Below, piece by piece: positions 23,996-33,545 of a stretch of 39,375 bases of DNA. This DNA comes from an uncultured Flavobacteriaceae bacterium (lineage in GTDB: Bacteria; Bacteroidota; Bacteroidia; Flavobacteriales; Flavobacteriaceae). The notes under the pieces are model-generated. The model was not told where the DNA came from and did no database searches. It saw only the letters and a list, made by a program, of their open reading frames with translations. The first letter of the stretch is position 1. The number at the start of each line of letters is the position of its first letter. The stretch lies in assembly GCA_943788095.1 (NCBI GenBank), contig CALSOZ010000023.1:1-39375 (forward strand), read 5' to 3'. The position numbers and the translations under genes are program-made.

Positions 23996-24892
23996 ATGCT
24001 TTCTATACTCATTCCAACTTATAATTATAACATTGAAGCACTGGTAACTGAGCTTCATGCGCAAGCAACTGCTTGTTGTATCGATTTTGAGATCCTTTGT
24101 TATGATGATTGCTCTACAAATCTTGATCTCATCGCTTCTAATAAGTCCATCAATTTATTGAAAAATACAAGCTACAAAGTTTTAAAATCAAATATCGGTC
24201 GAAGTGCTATAAGAAACCTACTAGCTAAGGATGCTCATTATGATTTATTGTTATTTTTAGATGCCGATGTCATCCCTGTTAAAAATGATTTTATTTCGAA
24301 GTATTTAAGCGCTTTAAATTCATCTATACAATTAGTGTATGGAGGCCTGAATTACCAAGAAAAAATACCTGATGAAAATCAAATGTTGCGATGGGTTTTT
24401 GGAAAAAAACGAGAAGCATTGCCGTCCAAAAAAAGAAAGAAATCAATATACTTGAGGCTTCTATCATGTAATTTTTTAATTCAAAAAAACGTTTTCAAAA
24501 GAATTAAATTTAATGAAGACATTTCTCTAGACTCACCCGAAGATATCTTATTCTCTTACACATTAAAAGAGAATAACATAATTGTTTATCATATTGATAA
24601 TCCGGTTTATCATTTTGGATTAGAAAATAGTTCTATTTTTCTAAAAAAATCAATGCAAGCTTTATTAGCTTCTCATGATTTAGTTAAGAATAATTTTATA
24701 AATTTAGAATATATACGCATTATTAAAGTTTTTTATAAATTTAAAAAAATCAAACTAAATTACTTTATAGCCTATTTATTTCCAGTTTTCAAAGATTACT
24801 TTAGAGCAAATCTGTTATCAAAAAATCCTTCGTTATTCATTTTTGATTTATATAAACTAAGCTACCTATGTTACAAAAGTAAAAAAGACTAA
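23996..24892 (+). CDS. Family 2 glycosyltransferase
   Basis: A 298-residue GT-A fold glycosyltransferase: MLSILIPTYNY at the start, YDDCS near residue 37, LDADV (88-92) as the DXD-like metal-binding motif, and SPEDILFSY with the expected acidic pair (ED) near the catalytic base. The sugar donor and acceptor cannot be read. It starts two bases after ftsE and its stop overlaps the next start (TAATG). The base composition is more AT-rich than the neighbouring core genes, especially in the second half, which fits a variable glycan locus. Confidence 0.9.
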   Translation: MLSILIPTYNYNIEALVTELHAQATACCIDFEILCYDDCSTNLDLIASNKSINLLKNTSYKVLKSNIGRSAIRNLLAKDAHYDLLLFLDADVIPVKNDFISKYLSALNSSIQLVYGGLNYQEKIPDENQMLRWVFGKKREALPSKKRKKSIYLRLLSCNFLIQKNVFKRIKFNEDISLDSPEDILFSYTLKENNIIVYHIDNPVYHFGLENSSIFLKKSMQALLASHDLVKNNFINLEYIRIIKVFYKFKKIKLNYFIAYLFPVFKDYFRANLLSKNPSLFIFDLYKLSYLCYKSKKD

Positions 24893-25836
24893 TGCCGATA
24901 ATTTCCATCATCATACCATTGTTTAATAAAGAACTTTTTATTAAACAAACTCTTTTAAGTGTTTTGAATCAGACGTTTTCTGACTTTGAAATAATCATTA
25001 TTAATGATGGATCTACAGATAACAGTGTTTCTATCATAAACGATCTTGATGATAAACGTATTACTCTATATACCACCAAAAACAAAGGGGTTTCGCATGC
25101 GAGAAACTATGGAATCTCCAAAGCAAATTCTGATTTAATCGCCCTTTTAGATGCTGACGATTTATGGGACTCAAATCATTTGGATAATTTATACAGTTTA
25201 TATACCAGCTTCCCTAAATGTGGGTTGTATGCAACAAACTATTACAAACAATTTTTTAATGGAAGAAAAATTAACACGCATTTCAATGGGGTCTCAAAAG
25301 ATCATTTTGGAATCATAGAGGATTATTTTTCAGCTTCGACCATCGATAGTATTGCGTGGACTTCGGCAGTCATGATTCCTAAAAAAACGTTTATGAGCAT
25401 TGGTGAATTTGATGAAGAAATGCGCTCGGGTCAGGATACCGACTTATGGATTCGTATTGCACTCGAAGCATCGGTTGCGTTCTCTGCAGTTGCCAGCGCA
25501 CATAAAATTATTTTAGATCCTCAATTTCATTTGTCCTACTCATCCAATCGCATGGATCGATTGAAACTGTTCAAAAATTTTAAAGAAGTAGAAATTTCTA
25601 ATAGTTCTTTCAAAAAATACATGGATTTGAATCGATTTTCGGTGGCTCTCGAAAGAAAAATCGCTGGCGATTTTAAAAGTTATAAAGGCTTAAAAAAAGA
25701 AATCAACCTAGAAAACCTTAATTTCAAGCAAAGGCTATTACTAAAAACTCCTTCTGTTTTTATAAAACTCTTAAAGCAGCTTCAGAACGTAATGTTGCGC
25801 TATAATATCTATTTGTCACCGTTTAAAAAATGGTAA
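24892..25836 (+). CDS. Family 2 glycosyltransferase
   Basis: A 314-residue GT2 enzyme with the textbook pattern: PIISIIIPLFNKELF at the start, VLNQTFSDFEIIIINDGSTD (UDP-sugar binding Asp at 39), LLDADDLW (DXD at 87-90) and GQDTDLWIRIA near residue 183 with the catalytic acidic pair. The C-terminal part is basic and hydrophobic, typical of membrane-associated sugar transferases of surface glycan synthesis. It overlaps the previous gene by one base and faces the minus-strand glycosyltransferase gene one base away. Confidence 0.92.
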   Translation: MPIISIIIPLFNKELFIKQTLLSVLNQTFSDFEIIIINDGSTDNSVSIINDLDDKRITLYTTKNKGVSHARNYGISKANSDLIALLDADDLWDSNHLDNLYSLYTSFPKCGLYATNYYKQFFNGRKINTHFNGVSKDHFGIIEDYFSASTIDSIAWTSAVMIPKKTFMSIGEFDEEMRSGQDTDLWIRIALEASVAFSAVASAHKIILDPQFHLSYSSNRMDRLKLFKNFKEVEISNSSFKKYMDLNRFSVALERKIAGDFKSYKGLKKEINLENLNFKQRLLLKTPSVFIKLLKQLQNVMLRYNIYLSPFKKW

Positions 25837-25837
25837 T

Positions 25838-26662
25838 TTAGAGTGTTTTTAATCGTTTAAATTGTCTAATTCCTTTTAAACCCACTCTAATTTTTTTAAG
25901 TATTTGAACACTTGAAAAGTTCGCTCGAGAACAAACTACAACAACGTGTTTGATTAACCTAAGATATCCTAAAACACCTGAATACTTATAAAAAAAAGCC
26001 GCTCTTGCATAGATAACAGCATCACTTGTGTGGTTTTTTCCAGAACTATAATCAGCGTGCTTAAGAATGATTTTTGGTTGGAAACAACTCTTTAAACCAG
26101 CACTTAGAGCATCTCTTAAGAAAATATATTCTTCAGCAGTTTGAAATTCAGCTCCAAGTCCAAAAAGAGTGTTGAAGTAAATATTTTTGGATTTTATAGA
26201 ATGACGTTTAAAAGCAATTACTACAGAGTTTACCTGCTGTAATGTTTTTTTAGTATGTTCTGTAAAAGTATTTGGATACGATTTGAAATCAACTCCTAGG
26301 CTGTCAATCATTTTAAATGTAATAATATCACATTCTCTCTGATTTTGAAAACTTGATACTATTTGACGTTTTAAATCTTTGGTATAAACAACATCATCAT
26401 CAGCGATCAAACAAAGGGTTCCAATTGCATTTCTAATCGCTAGGTTTCGACTGTTAGATAATCCTTTATCAAATGAGTTAATAACACGCACATTGGAATT
26501 ATTTGAAACTAACAACTGGCTTTCATTCGTCTGGTTAACAATTAACAAATGGAGATTCTCATAGCTTTCATGAATAAACATCTGATCAAGAAATGCTAAT
26601 GAATCTCTATTCATGGTAGAGATTAAAATTTCAAAATCGATGTTATTAGTAGAATCTGTCAT
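25838..26662 (-). CDS. Glycosyltransferase, family 2-like
   Basis: A 274-residue GT-A type protein: FEILISTMNRDSLAFL at the start, LLIVNQTNES, GLSNSRNLAIRNA (62-80) and LCLIADDDVVY (84-93), whose ADDD is the metal-binding motif. Another acidic stretch, GAEFQTAEEYIFLRDAL, fits the catalytic-base region. Donor and acceptor unknown. It is the last gene of the minus-strand half of the locus, eight bases after the phosphoethanolamine transferase. Confidence 0.88.
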   Translation of the reverse strand: MTDSTNNIDFEILISTMNRDSLAFLDQMFIHESYENLHLLIVNQTNESQLLVSNNSNVRVINSFDKGLSNSRNLAIRNAIGTLCLIADDDVVYTKDLKRQIVSSFQNQRECDIITFKMIDSLGVDFKSYPNTFTEHTKKTLQQVNSVVIAFKRHSIKSKNIYFNTLFGLGAEFQTAEEYIFLRDALSAGLKSCFQPKIILKHADYSSGKNHTSDAVIYARAAFFYKYSGVLGYLRLIKHVVVVCSRANFSSVQILKKIRVGLKGIRQFKRLKTL

Positions 26663-26670
26663 TCCTTAAA

Positions 26671-28281
26671 TTATTTAAAAAAAATATCATAATCCACTGA
26701 ATCAAGAATTATTCGTTTGCGTGCTTTAAAATTTTTATTAAAGATACTTCTAGTAGAATCAATTTCTGAACATCTGATACCACTAATATCAGCTATTGAA
26801 TGAATAAAATCGTCGGTCATGTATTTATTGTCAGAATTGAAATTAAGTACTTTGTTTTTATTATATTTTTCTGATGTCCATATAAACATTGGGATTTCAA
26901 ACATATTTTTAGTAGTATTTTGATCAATTGTGTGACCAAAAAAATCAGCATCATCATATACTTCTTGTCCGTGGTCAGAGAAGAAAAATACATAACTTTT
27001 CAACTGTTGATTTCTTACGGTTTCAATAATTTCTCTTAGTAATTTGTCATTATATCTTACAGCATTATCATACGCATTAATTATTGAAGAAGCATTGCCA
27101 GATTTAAATTCACTACTTGGGGTGTCTTTGAAATATTCATCATTTTTACCATATCTCATTTTGTAATCCATATGAGTTCCTAAAAGGTGTAAAAAAATAA
27201 CTTTTTTAGAACCTGTATCATTAATTGCGTCGTTGAAGGGTTTTAGTAATAAGTTGTCAAAATTTGTATTATCATTAGTGTGTTTGGTGTTCAAAAAAAC
27301 ATATTTATTGGCTCCCATGCCAATTTTAGTTATGTGAGTGTCCATCATTCCAATAGGTCTTTGATTTGAAATCCAATACGTTTGAAAATCAGCTTGATTA
27401 AATAATTGTAAAACTGATCCTTGATATATTTTCTCAGGATTCTCATAATTTCCTAAAGTTAAAACTTTAGAAAGTGAAGCAATGGTGTACGTATGTGGAC
27501 TTATTACATTGTTGAAAACTGACAACTCTTCTTTAATATCATTTAATAGAGGAGTTGTTTCTCTATGATAATCACCATATAAATTAAAATGCTTTTTATT
27601 AGTTGATTCCCCTACAACAATTACAAATAATTCATCTTCATGATTATTAGATATTGTTAAATTAGTAAAATTTCCCATCTTATGTTCATTACCATAAACT
27701 TTAAATTTATTGATTTCAGACAAATAGTTCAAAGGGGTTTTTAAAACAATATAAGGACCGTTGTAAATTATAAAACCAGTTAATTTTAAGACAAAATAAA
27801 TATTTAATATAATTTCAAATAGAGTAAATCTATTTATTTTTAAATCAGTAGTAAATTTAAGGTATTTAAAAATTTTATAAACAGAGTAAATTGTTATTAA
27901 AAAAGAAAACACAAGAAAGCTAATTATCTTAACGTCTATATGTGAACTAATAAATTCGGTGATTTCAGAATTATTTGATTCAATTAAAATAAAAATAGCC
28001 GAAGAACTTAAAATTGCTTCAAACAAATAGTAATAAAGTGTTTCGAAAATTAAAAAAAAATTGAAAAATATAGTAAGAACTAAAAACAGAAAACGCCTTG
28101 TTTTTATTTTGTGAAAAAAGAAACAAAATGAAATGATTAATGCTGAAAAAAGTATATTTTCTATTAGATTATAAATTAACAACGGCTTAATCGCATTAAA
28201 AAAAATTACAAAAATAAATGCAAAAAATATCGGAATCAAAAATTGACTAAATATTGATTTTATTGAATTAAAGTTATTCAT
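26671..28281 (-). CDS. EptA/CptA-like phosphoethanolamine transferase (sulfatase fold)
   Basis: A 536-residue membrane enzyme with five N-terminal membrane segments (about 10-35, 39-56, 62-85, 88-103, 115-135) and a periplasmic alkaline-phosphatase-like domain from about residue 205. Motifs of the lipid A / LPS phosphoethanolamine transferases are present: VVGESTNKKHFNLYG (222-236) with Glu225 as zinc ligand and Ser/Thr in GEST as nucleophile, ETTPLLN, and FFSDHGQEVYDD with further metal ligands, then FGHTIDQNTTKNMFEIPMF. Known role of the family: adding phosphoethanolamine from phosphatidylethanolamine to lipid A or core sugars. The gene is very AT-rich. Placement among glycosyltransferases and a flippase suggests that it decorates this glycan. 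Confidence 0.87.
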   Translation of the reverse strand: MNNFNSIKSIFSQFLIPIFFAFIFVIFFNAIKPLLIYNLIENILFSALIISFCFFFHKIKTRRFLFLVLTIFFNFFLIFETLYYYLFEAILSSSAIFILIESNNSEITEFISSHIDVKIISFLVFSFLITIYSVYKIFKYLKFTTDLKINRFTLFEIILNIYFVLKLTGFIIYNGPYIVLKTPLNYLSEINKFKVYGNEHKMGNFTNLTISNNHEDELFVIVVGESTNKKHFNLYGDYHRETTPLLNDIKEELSVFNNVISPHTYTIASLSKVLTLGNYENPEKIYQGSVLQLFNQADFQTYWISNQRPIGMMDTHITKIGMGANKYVFLNTKHTNDNTNFDNLLLKPFNDAINDTGSKKVIFLHLLGTHMDYKMRYGKNDEYFKDTPSSEFKSGNASSIINAYDNAVRYNDKLLREIIETVRNQQLKSYVFFFSDHGQEVYDDADFFGHTIDQNTTKNMFEIPMFIWTSEKYNKNKVLNFNSDNKYMTDDFIHSIADISGIRCSEIDSTRSIFNKNFKARKRIILDSVDYDIFFK

Positions 28282-28300
28282 ATATTCTGTGTCAAAATAA

Positions 28301-29590
28301 TTAAATTGGCTTATTTTTTCCTATGAATTGATGTCTTAGTATATAAAAAACTACAATTAAATAAGTTGAATATCGGAAGAAATGTGCCATGACAATTCCT
28401 TCAGAACCAAAATCATTTATAAAATACCTACCAAAAATAAAATATAAAAACAAAGATAATAGCTCTGTTACTACAAAATATTTTATTTGTTTGTTTGCCA
28501 AAAATTGATAGGATAAAACAATCGCTACAAACTTTACGAAATCGCCTAATAATTGCCATTTAAACAAGGGTGCCATTCCTAAGAATTCTTTTGTGTATAT
28601 GAACTGAATTAAAATGTTTCGAGAAAAATACACCAGCAACATCCCTGTTATCAACAGGGGAGTTACTGTTTTGTAAATTTGAAATACCTCTTTTCTAAAC
28701 TCGAATGAGGTTTTAATCACAGCATATTTTGGTAAAATATAGATAGGAAATATGATTGTAATAAATTGCATATAAATCTTTGAAATGGAGTTCATTGCGG
28801 TCCATGAGCCCGCTTCAGCTACACTAATTTCATCTAAAATGAGTGTTCGTAAATCAATTTCAATATAATTCAGCAAAACAGTACCAATAAAAGACATCAA
28901 AGTAAATCCTAAAAGCTGTTTTAGAAATGGAATTTTAAAGGAGATTGATTTAAAGTCAATGTACTCTTTTAAAAGCTTTCCAAAAATGATAATTAGCACC
29001 GTAAACTGAATAATTGGAGTAAGTGCAATAGCAACTAACACTCCATTCAAAGAGTAATAATAAAGACTGATAAGCAACAAAACAACTCCAAAAAAATAAG
29101 AAATGAGCTCAATTTTGGCATGCTTTTTATAGTCTGAAAGACCGTTTATAACACCCGTAAAAATTCGATGCATCGAAATAAAAGGGACGGCAACAGCCAT
29201 CACTTTAAAAACAATGACATATGAATCTGATAAAAATAATTTATTTGAAAAATAGGAAGCCCCGAAAAATAGGATAAAAAATAAGACGACACTCGCTGTA
29301 AAACTAAAAACATATAGAGTTGAAAATAATTTGAGTAAGTTTTTTTGATCGGACTTGTACTCTGAAACATACTTCACAACCCCGTTAAAAGTCCCTAAAG
29401 AAGTGAGACTCATCAGCATTGATGAAAGGTTTCGTAACTGACCTACTTTTGCAATTCCAGATTGTCCAGTGTACTGAGCCAATAAATTTTGGACGACTAA
29501 TGAAATAACAAGCCTACCACCAACAACCAAAGAATTTAGTGAAGTTATCTTAAGAATTAAATTATTACTTATAAATTTAGTAAACTTCAC
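28301..29590 (-). CDS. Polysaccharide flippase (MATE-like, Wzx type)
   Basis: A 429-residue protein with about twelve hydrophobic segments and the pattern of oligosaccharide flippases of the MOP superfamily: an N-terminal LVVGGRLVISLVVQNLLA segment, IYILPKYA near the middle and a series of Gly-poor helices. It should move lipid-linked sugar units across the inner membrane. The start codon seems to be GTG (29588-29590), as the next ATG is about fifty codons inside. First gene of the minus-strand half of the glycan locus; the transferase follows after 19 bases. Exact substrate unknown. Confidence 0.87.
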   Translation of the reverse strand: MKFTKFISNNLILKITSLNSLVVGGRLVISLVVQNLLAQYTGQSGIAKVGQLRNLSSMLMSLTSLGTFNGVVKYVSEYKSDQKNLLKLFSTLYVFSFTASVVLFFILFFGASYFSNKLFLSDSYVIVFKVMAVAVPFISMHRIFTGVINGLSDYKKHAKIELISYFFGVVLLLISLYYYSLNGVLVAIALTPIIQFTVLIIIFGKLLKEYIDFKSISFKIPFLKQLLGFTLMSFIGTVLLNYIEIDLRTLILDEISVAEAGSWTAMNSISKIYMQFITIIFPIYILPKYAVIKTSFEFRKEVFQIYKTVTPLLITGMLLVYFSRNILIQFIYTKEFLGMAPLFKWQLLGDFVKFVAIVLSYQFLANKQIKYFVVTELLSLFLYFIFGRYFINDFGSEGIVMAHFFRYSTYLIVVFYILRHQFIGKNKPI

Positions 29591-29705
29591 TTTAGCTAAT
29601 TAGAACGATTAATATCTTGGAAACTAACCAATCAAAGAATATATGTTAAGCTACATAAGCCCACTAAATTCTTAAAACTTTAAATTAGTTAATCTTGTGA
29701 AATTA

Positions 29706-29936
29706 CTAATTTTTCTTGAAAAACAGGTAATAAAAATTGATTCCAATGATTGAAGCGTTCGAAATAATAATTGGCCAAGAGGTTGCTAACATAAAACCAT
29801 AGGCTACAAAAAAGGCACACGCAACAGAGTTGAGCATTCTTAAATGTCGAATATCTTTCATCAAAAAAGAGACCAATAACACTAGCATTGCTAAATAGCC
29901 TACTAATTCAGTTGCATGCGTTTCTAAAAAACCCAT
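29706..29936 (-). CDS. YgjV-like small inner-membrane protein
   Basis: A 76-residue protein with three hydrophobic segments (about 10-26, 35-50 and 52-72), fitting the YgjV family (sometimes wrongly named uroporphyrinogen decarboxylase). Conserved bits: ELVGYLAMLVLLVSF, LRMLNSVACAFFVAYG, and FYYLFFKKN at the end. Function is unknown. Its ATG overlaps the TypA stop by one base (TAATG), so it is translated after TypA from the same transcript. Confidence 0.8.
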   Translation of the reverse strand: MGFLETHATELVGYLAMLVLLVSFLMKDIRHLRMLNSVACAFFVAYGFMLATSWPIIISNASIIGINFYYLFFKKN

Positions 29937-31735
29937 TATATAATTTTGTTCCGTTTACGATCTACTTCAGTCAAGTGTATTTTACGTAATCTTAATGATT
30001 TTGGCGTCACTTCAACATACTCATCTTTTTGAATATATTCCAAAGCTTCTTCTAAAGAGAACTTAATTGCCGGAACAATTTTCGCTTTATCATCGGCACC
30101 AGAACTACGAACGTTACTCAACTTTTTAGTTTTTGTAATGTTAATCGCCATATCATCACCACGAGAGTTTTCGCCAATGACTTGACCTTCATAAATACTT
30201 TCGCCTGGATCTACAAAAAACTTACCTCGGTCTTGTAATTTATCAATAGAGTAAGGAATCGCTTGCCCTAGCTCCATAGAAACTAGTGATCCATTTTGAC
30301 GTTCTGGAATTCCACCTTTAAGTGGTTGGTATTCTTTAAATCTGTGTGCCATAATCGCCTCACCAGCAGTCGCTGTTAAAAGTTGATTACGCATTCCTAT
30401 AATGCCTCTAGAAGGTATTAAAAACTCACAGACCATACGCTCGCCTTTTGCTTCCATGCTCAGCATTTCTCCTTTACGCATGGTGACCATTTCAATGGCT
30501 TTGCCTGAAACAGATTCTGGTAAATCAATGGTCATTTCTTCAACAGGCTCACATTTAACACCATCAATAACTTTTATAATTACTTGTGGCTGCCCAATCT
30601 GTAATTCATATCCTTCACGACGCATCGTTTCGATGAGTACAGACAGGTGTAAAACCCCTCGTCCAAAGACCATAAATTTATCGGCACTATCGGTTGCATT
30701 AACGCGCAATGCCAAATTCTTTTCTAATTCTTTATCCAGGCGTTCCTTGATGTGTCTTGAAGTTACAAACTTTCCGTCTTTCCCAAAAAATGGAGAATCG
30801 TTAATGGTAAACAACATGCTCATTGTTGGTTCGTCTATTGCGATGGTTTTAAGACCTTCAGGGTTTTCCAAGTCAGCGACAGTATCGCCAATCTCAAATC
30901 CTTCCAATCCAACAATAGCACAAATATCACCCGTTTGAACTTCTTCAATTTTTTTTCTTCCTAAGCCCTCAAAAATATGAAGTTCTTTAATTTTCGACTT
31001 CACAATGCTTCCATCGCGTTTAACCAACGAAATTTGTTGCCCAGTCTTCAATTCACCTCGTGTCAATCTTCCAATCGCGATTCGACCTGTAAAAGATGAG
31101 AAATCTAAAGATGTAATTAACATTTGCGTATTTCCTTCCTCAATTGTAGGCGATGGAATATGCTCAATCACCATATCTAATAAGGGCTCTATATTGTCAT
31201 TTTCCTCTTTCCAATCATGGTTCATCCAATTATTTTTGGCCGATCCATATACGGTTGGAAAATCGAGTTGCCACTCTTCTGCACCTAATTCAAACATCAA
31301 ATCAAACACTTTTTCGTGTACTTCGTCTGGCGTACAATTTTCTTTATCCACTTTATTAATGACCACACAAGGCTTCAATCCTAAGTCAATCGCTTTTTGG
31401 AGTACAAAACGCGTTTGAGGCATTGGCCCTTCAAAAGCGTCTACTAACAACAACACCCCATCTGCCATGTTTAATACACGCTCTACTTCGCCACCAAAAT
31501 CGGCGTGACCAGGTGTATCAATAATATTGATCTTAGTGTTTTTATATACAACAGAAACGTTTTTAGCTGTGATCGTAATTCCTCTCTCACGTTCTAAATC
31601 GTTATTATCTAAAATTAAATCACCTGTATTTTGGTTTTCACGAAAAAGTTGACAGTGATACATAATCTTGTCCACCAAAGTAGTTTTACCGTGATCGACG
31701 TGTGCAATGATTGCGATGTTTTTTACATTAGCCAT
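29936..31735 (-). CDS. typA: Translational GTPase TypA/BipA
   Basis: A 599-residue ribosome-associated GTPase of the TypA/BipA family, normal length. G1 is AHVDHGKTT (residues 11-19), switch region RERGITI, G3 DTPGHADF, G4 NKVD. The EF-G-like second and C-terminal domains follow (ESVSGKAIEMVTMRKGEM, and the TypA-specific tail EYVEVTPKSLRLRKI). TypA acts in ribosome assembly and growth at low temperature or stress. A -7 box (TAACTTTG, 31757-31764) lies 21 bases upstream. Divergent from kdsA; it shares a transcript with the YgjV-like gene. Confidence 0.96.
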   Translation of the reverse strand: MANVKNIAIIAHVDHGKTTLVDKIMYHCQLFRENQNTGDLILDNNDLERERGITITAKNVSVVYKNTKINIIDTPGHADFGGEVERVLNMADGVLLLVDAFEGPMPQTRFVLQKAIDLGLKPCVVINKVDKENCTPDEVHEKVFDLMFELGAEEWQLDFPTVYGSAKNNWMNHDWKEENDNIEPLLDMVIEHIPSPTIEEGNTQMLITSLDFSSFTGRIAIGRLTRGELKTGQQISLVKRDGSIVKSKIKELHIFEGLGRKKIEEVQTGDICAIVGLEGFEIGDTVADLENPEGLKTIAIDEPTMSMLFTINDSPFFGKDGKFVTSRHIKERLDKELEKNLALRVNATDSADKFMVFGRGVLHLSVLIETMRREGYELQIGQPQVIIKVIDGVKCEPVEEMTIDLPESVSGKAIEMVTMRKGEMLSMEAKGERMVCEFLIPSRGIIGMRNQLLTATAGEAIMAHRFKEYQPLKGGIPERQNGSLVSMELGQAIPYSIDKLQDRGKFFVDPGESIYEGQVIGENSRGDDMAINITKTKKLSNVRSSGADDKAKIVPAIKFSLEEALEYIQKDEYVEVTPKSLRLRKIHLTEVDRKRNKII

Positions 31736-31756
31736 AAGTGCCTTGTTTTAAGCGTG

Positions 31757-31764
31757 CAAAGTTA
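31757..31764 (-). promoter_or_regulatory. -7 box of typA
   Basis: On the minus strand TAACTTTG matches TAnnTTTG, 21 bases upstream of the typA ATG. No -33 TTTG at the usual distance. Confidence 0.55.
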
Positions 31765-31823
31765 CATTTAATTTTCTGACTTTTGCACTGCTTATTAATT
31801 TTATAATCCCTTTTAATTTTGAT

Positions 31824-31831
31824 TATATTTG
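31824..31831 (+). promoter_or_regulatory. -7 box of kdsA
   Basis: TATATTTG matches the consensus exactly, 18 bases before the kdsA ATG at 31850. It makes the TTG at 31829-31831 part of the promoter, not a start codon. Confidence 0.6.
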
Positions 31832-31849
31832 CACCATAAATTTACAATA

Positions 31850-32668
31850 ATGAATCTTCAAGATATACCAAAATTAAAACATACAACTTCGGACAATTTT
31901 TTTTTATTGGCTGGACCCTGCGCTATTGAAGGGGAAACGATGGCCCTTCAAATTGCTGAAAAAGTGTGTAAAATTACAGATGCTTTAGAAATTCCTTATA
32001 TATTTAAAGGAAGTTTTAAGAAAGCAAACCGTAGTAGAATTGATAGTTTTACAGGAATTGGCGATGAAAAAGCGTTGAAAATTCTTAGAAAAGTTTCTGA
32101 AACCTTCGATATTCCAACCGTCACAGACATTCACGAGGTCTCAGATGCTGCACTTGCAGCTCAATATGTTGATGTATTACAAATTCCTGCCTTTTTGGTA
32201 CGACAAACAGATTTGGTCGTGGCAGCTGCACAAACAGGAAAAGTCGTAAATTTAAAAAAAGGACAATTTATGAGTCCAGAAGCCATGAAACATGCCGTTC
32301 AAAAAGTGAAAGATGCCGGAAATGAAAAGGCATGGATTACAGATAGAGGAACTATGTTTGGCTACCAAGATATGATTGTCGATTTTCGAGGCATCCCAAC
32401 CATGCGTCAGTATGCGCCAACTGTTTTAGATGTAACGCACTCACTTCAACAACCCAACCAATCGAGTGGAGTTACTGGTGGCCGTCCCGATATGATTGAA
32501 ACCATCGCTAGAGCAGGGATCGTAAATAATGTCGATGGCTTATTTATTGAAACCCATTTTGATCCTTCAAATGCTAAAAGTGATGGTGCTAACATGCTTC
32601 ATATCGACCATTTAGAGCGATTACTTACCAACTTAAGCGCCATAAGACGCACCATTAATTCCCTTTAG
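31850..32668 (+). CDS. kdsA: 3-deoxy-8-phosphooctulonate (KDO-8-P) synthase
   Basis: A 272-residue enzyme that joins phosphoenolpyruvate and arabinose-5-phosphate to KDO-8-phosphate, the first step toward KDO of the LPS inner core. Motifs: LAGPCAIEGE, KGSFKKANRSR, PTVTDIHE, TDRGTMFGYQDMIVDFR, THSLQQPNQSSG and GGRPDMI. The Cys of AGPCA is kept, while the Asn of the metal-independent enzymes is also seen in KKANR. Cytoplasmic. The ATG at 31850-31852 is used; a TTG seven codons upstream lies in the promoter. The outer membrane protein gene begins five bases downstream. Confidence 0.95.
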   Translation: MNLQDIPKLKHTTSDNFFLLAGPCAIEGETMALQIAEKVCKITDALEIPYIFKGSFKKANRSRIDSFTGIGDEKALKILRKVSETFDIPTVTDIHEVSDAALAAQYVDVLQIPAFLVRQTDLVVAAAQTGKVVNLKKGQFMSPEAMKHAVQKVKDAGNEKAWITDRGTMFGYQDMIVDFRGIPTMRQYAPTVLDVTHSLQQPNQSSGVTGGRPDMIETIARAGIVNNVDGLFIETHFDPSNAKSDGANMLHIDHLERLLTNLSAIRRTINSL

Positions 32669-32673
32669 AACCT

Positions 32674-33540
32674 ATGAATAAGACACTCCTTTTCTGTTTA
32701 TTAGTTGGATCCCATTCTAAAGGTTCCTCACAAGAAATTACGGTTGAAACGTCCAATATCGAGTCAACTTTTAAAACCCAAAATAAAGGTAAGTTTTATT
32801 TTTATTGGGGGTGGAATAAAGCACAATACACCTACTCAGACATCTCTTTTGAAGGAGATGATTATGATTTTACACTCAATAATGTAGCCGCAGAAGACCG
32901 TCAAACAGCGTGGGATCCTAGCGTATACCTCAATCCTGGAAGTATTACAATTCCTCAAACAGTGGCTAGAATTGGTTATTATTTTAATGACCATTGGAAT
33001 CTTTCAGTTGGTGTTGATCACATGAAATACGTCATGGTATCGCAACAACGAGCTACCATTGATGGGTACATCAACCTAGATGAACCCCTTTCGGAATTCA
33101 ATGGTGTCTATAACAATACGCCTATATATATCGATGAAGATTTTTTACAATTTGAACACACAGATGGTCTTAACTACGTCAATTTCGAAATATCAAGAGT
33201 GGATAATTTAGGAGACTATTTTAAATGGGATTCCAAAAAAATACAAATAAATGTATTAGAAGCCTTTGGCACTGGCGTTTTATACCCAAAAACCAATTCG
33301 ACCTTATTATCAAAAGAACGCTACGATGATTTTCATGTCTCGGGATTTGGGGTGTCTCTAAAAGGAGGCATAAATTTAACCTTCTTCGATCACTTTTTTG
33401 TGCAAGGGGAAATTAAAACAGGTTATATTAATATGTCAGACATCCGAACCACAACTTCTACATCAGATTCAGCCTCTCAAGATTTTTTCTTTTTTCAAAG
33501 AAACATCTCTTTTGGATATATCTTTCAATTAGTAAAATAA
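32674..33540 (+). CDS. Predicted outer membrane protein, unknown function
   Basis: A 288-residue secreted protein that I do not recognise. The N-terminus is a short signal (MNKTLLFCLLVGSHSKGSSQ), and the rest has many alternating strands with aromatic ends (KFYFYWGWNKAQYTYSD, ARIGYYFNDHWNLSVGVDHM, FVQGEIKTGYINMSD, RNISFGYIFQLVK), the look of an 8- to 12-stranded outer membrane barrel. It follows kdsA by five bases, so it is probably co-transcribed, but a link to LPS is only inferred from this. It ends five bases from the convergent peptidase gene. Confidence 0.78.
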   Translation: MNKTLLFCLLVGSHSKGSSQEITVETSNIESTFKTQNKGKFYFYWGWNKAQYTYSDISFEGDDYDFTLNNVAAEDRQTAWDPSVYLNPGSITIPQTVARIGYYFNDHWNLSVGVDHMKYVMVSQQRATIDGYINLDEPLSEFNGVYNNTPIYIDEDFLQFEHTDGLNYVNFEISRVDNLGDYFKWDSKKIQINVLEAFGTGVLYPKTNSTLLSKERYDDFHVSGFGVSLKGGINLTFFDHFFVQGEIKTGYINMSDIRTTTSTSDSASQDFFFFQRNISFGYIFQLVK

Positions 33541-33545
33541 GGACG

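Noticed and set aside
30402-30938. 178-codon open frame on the plus strand
   Set aside because: Antisense of typA; the typA frame is complete and highly conserved.
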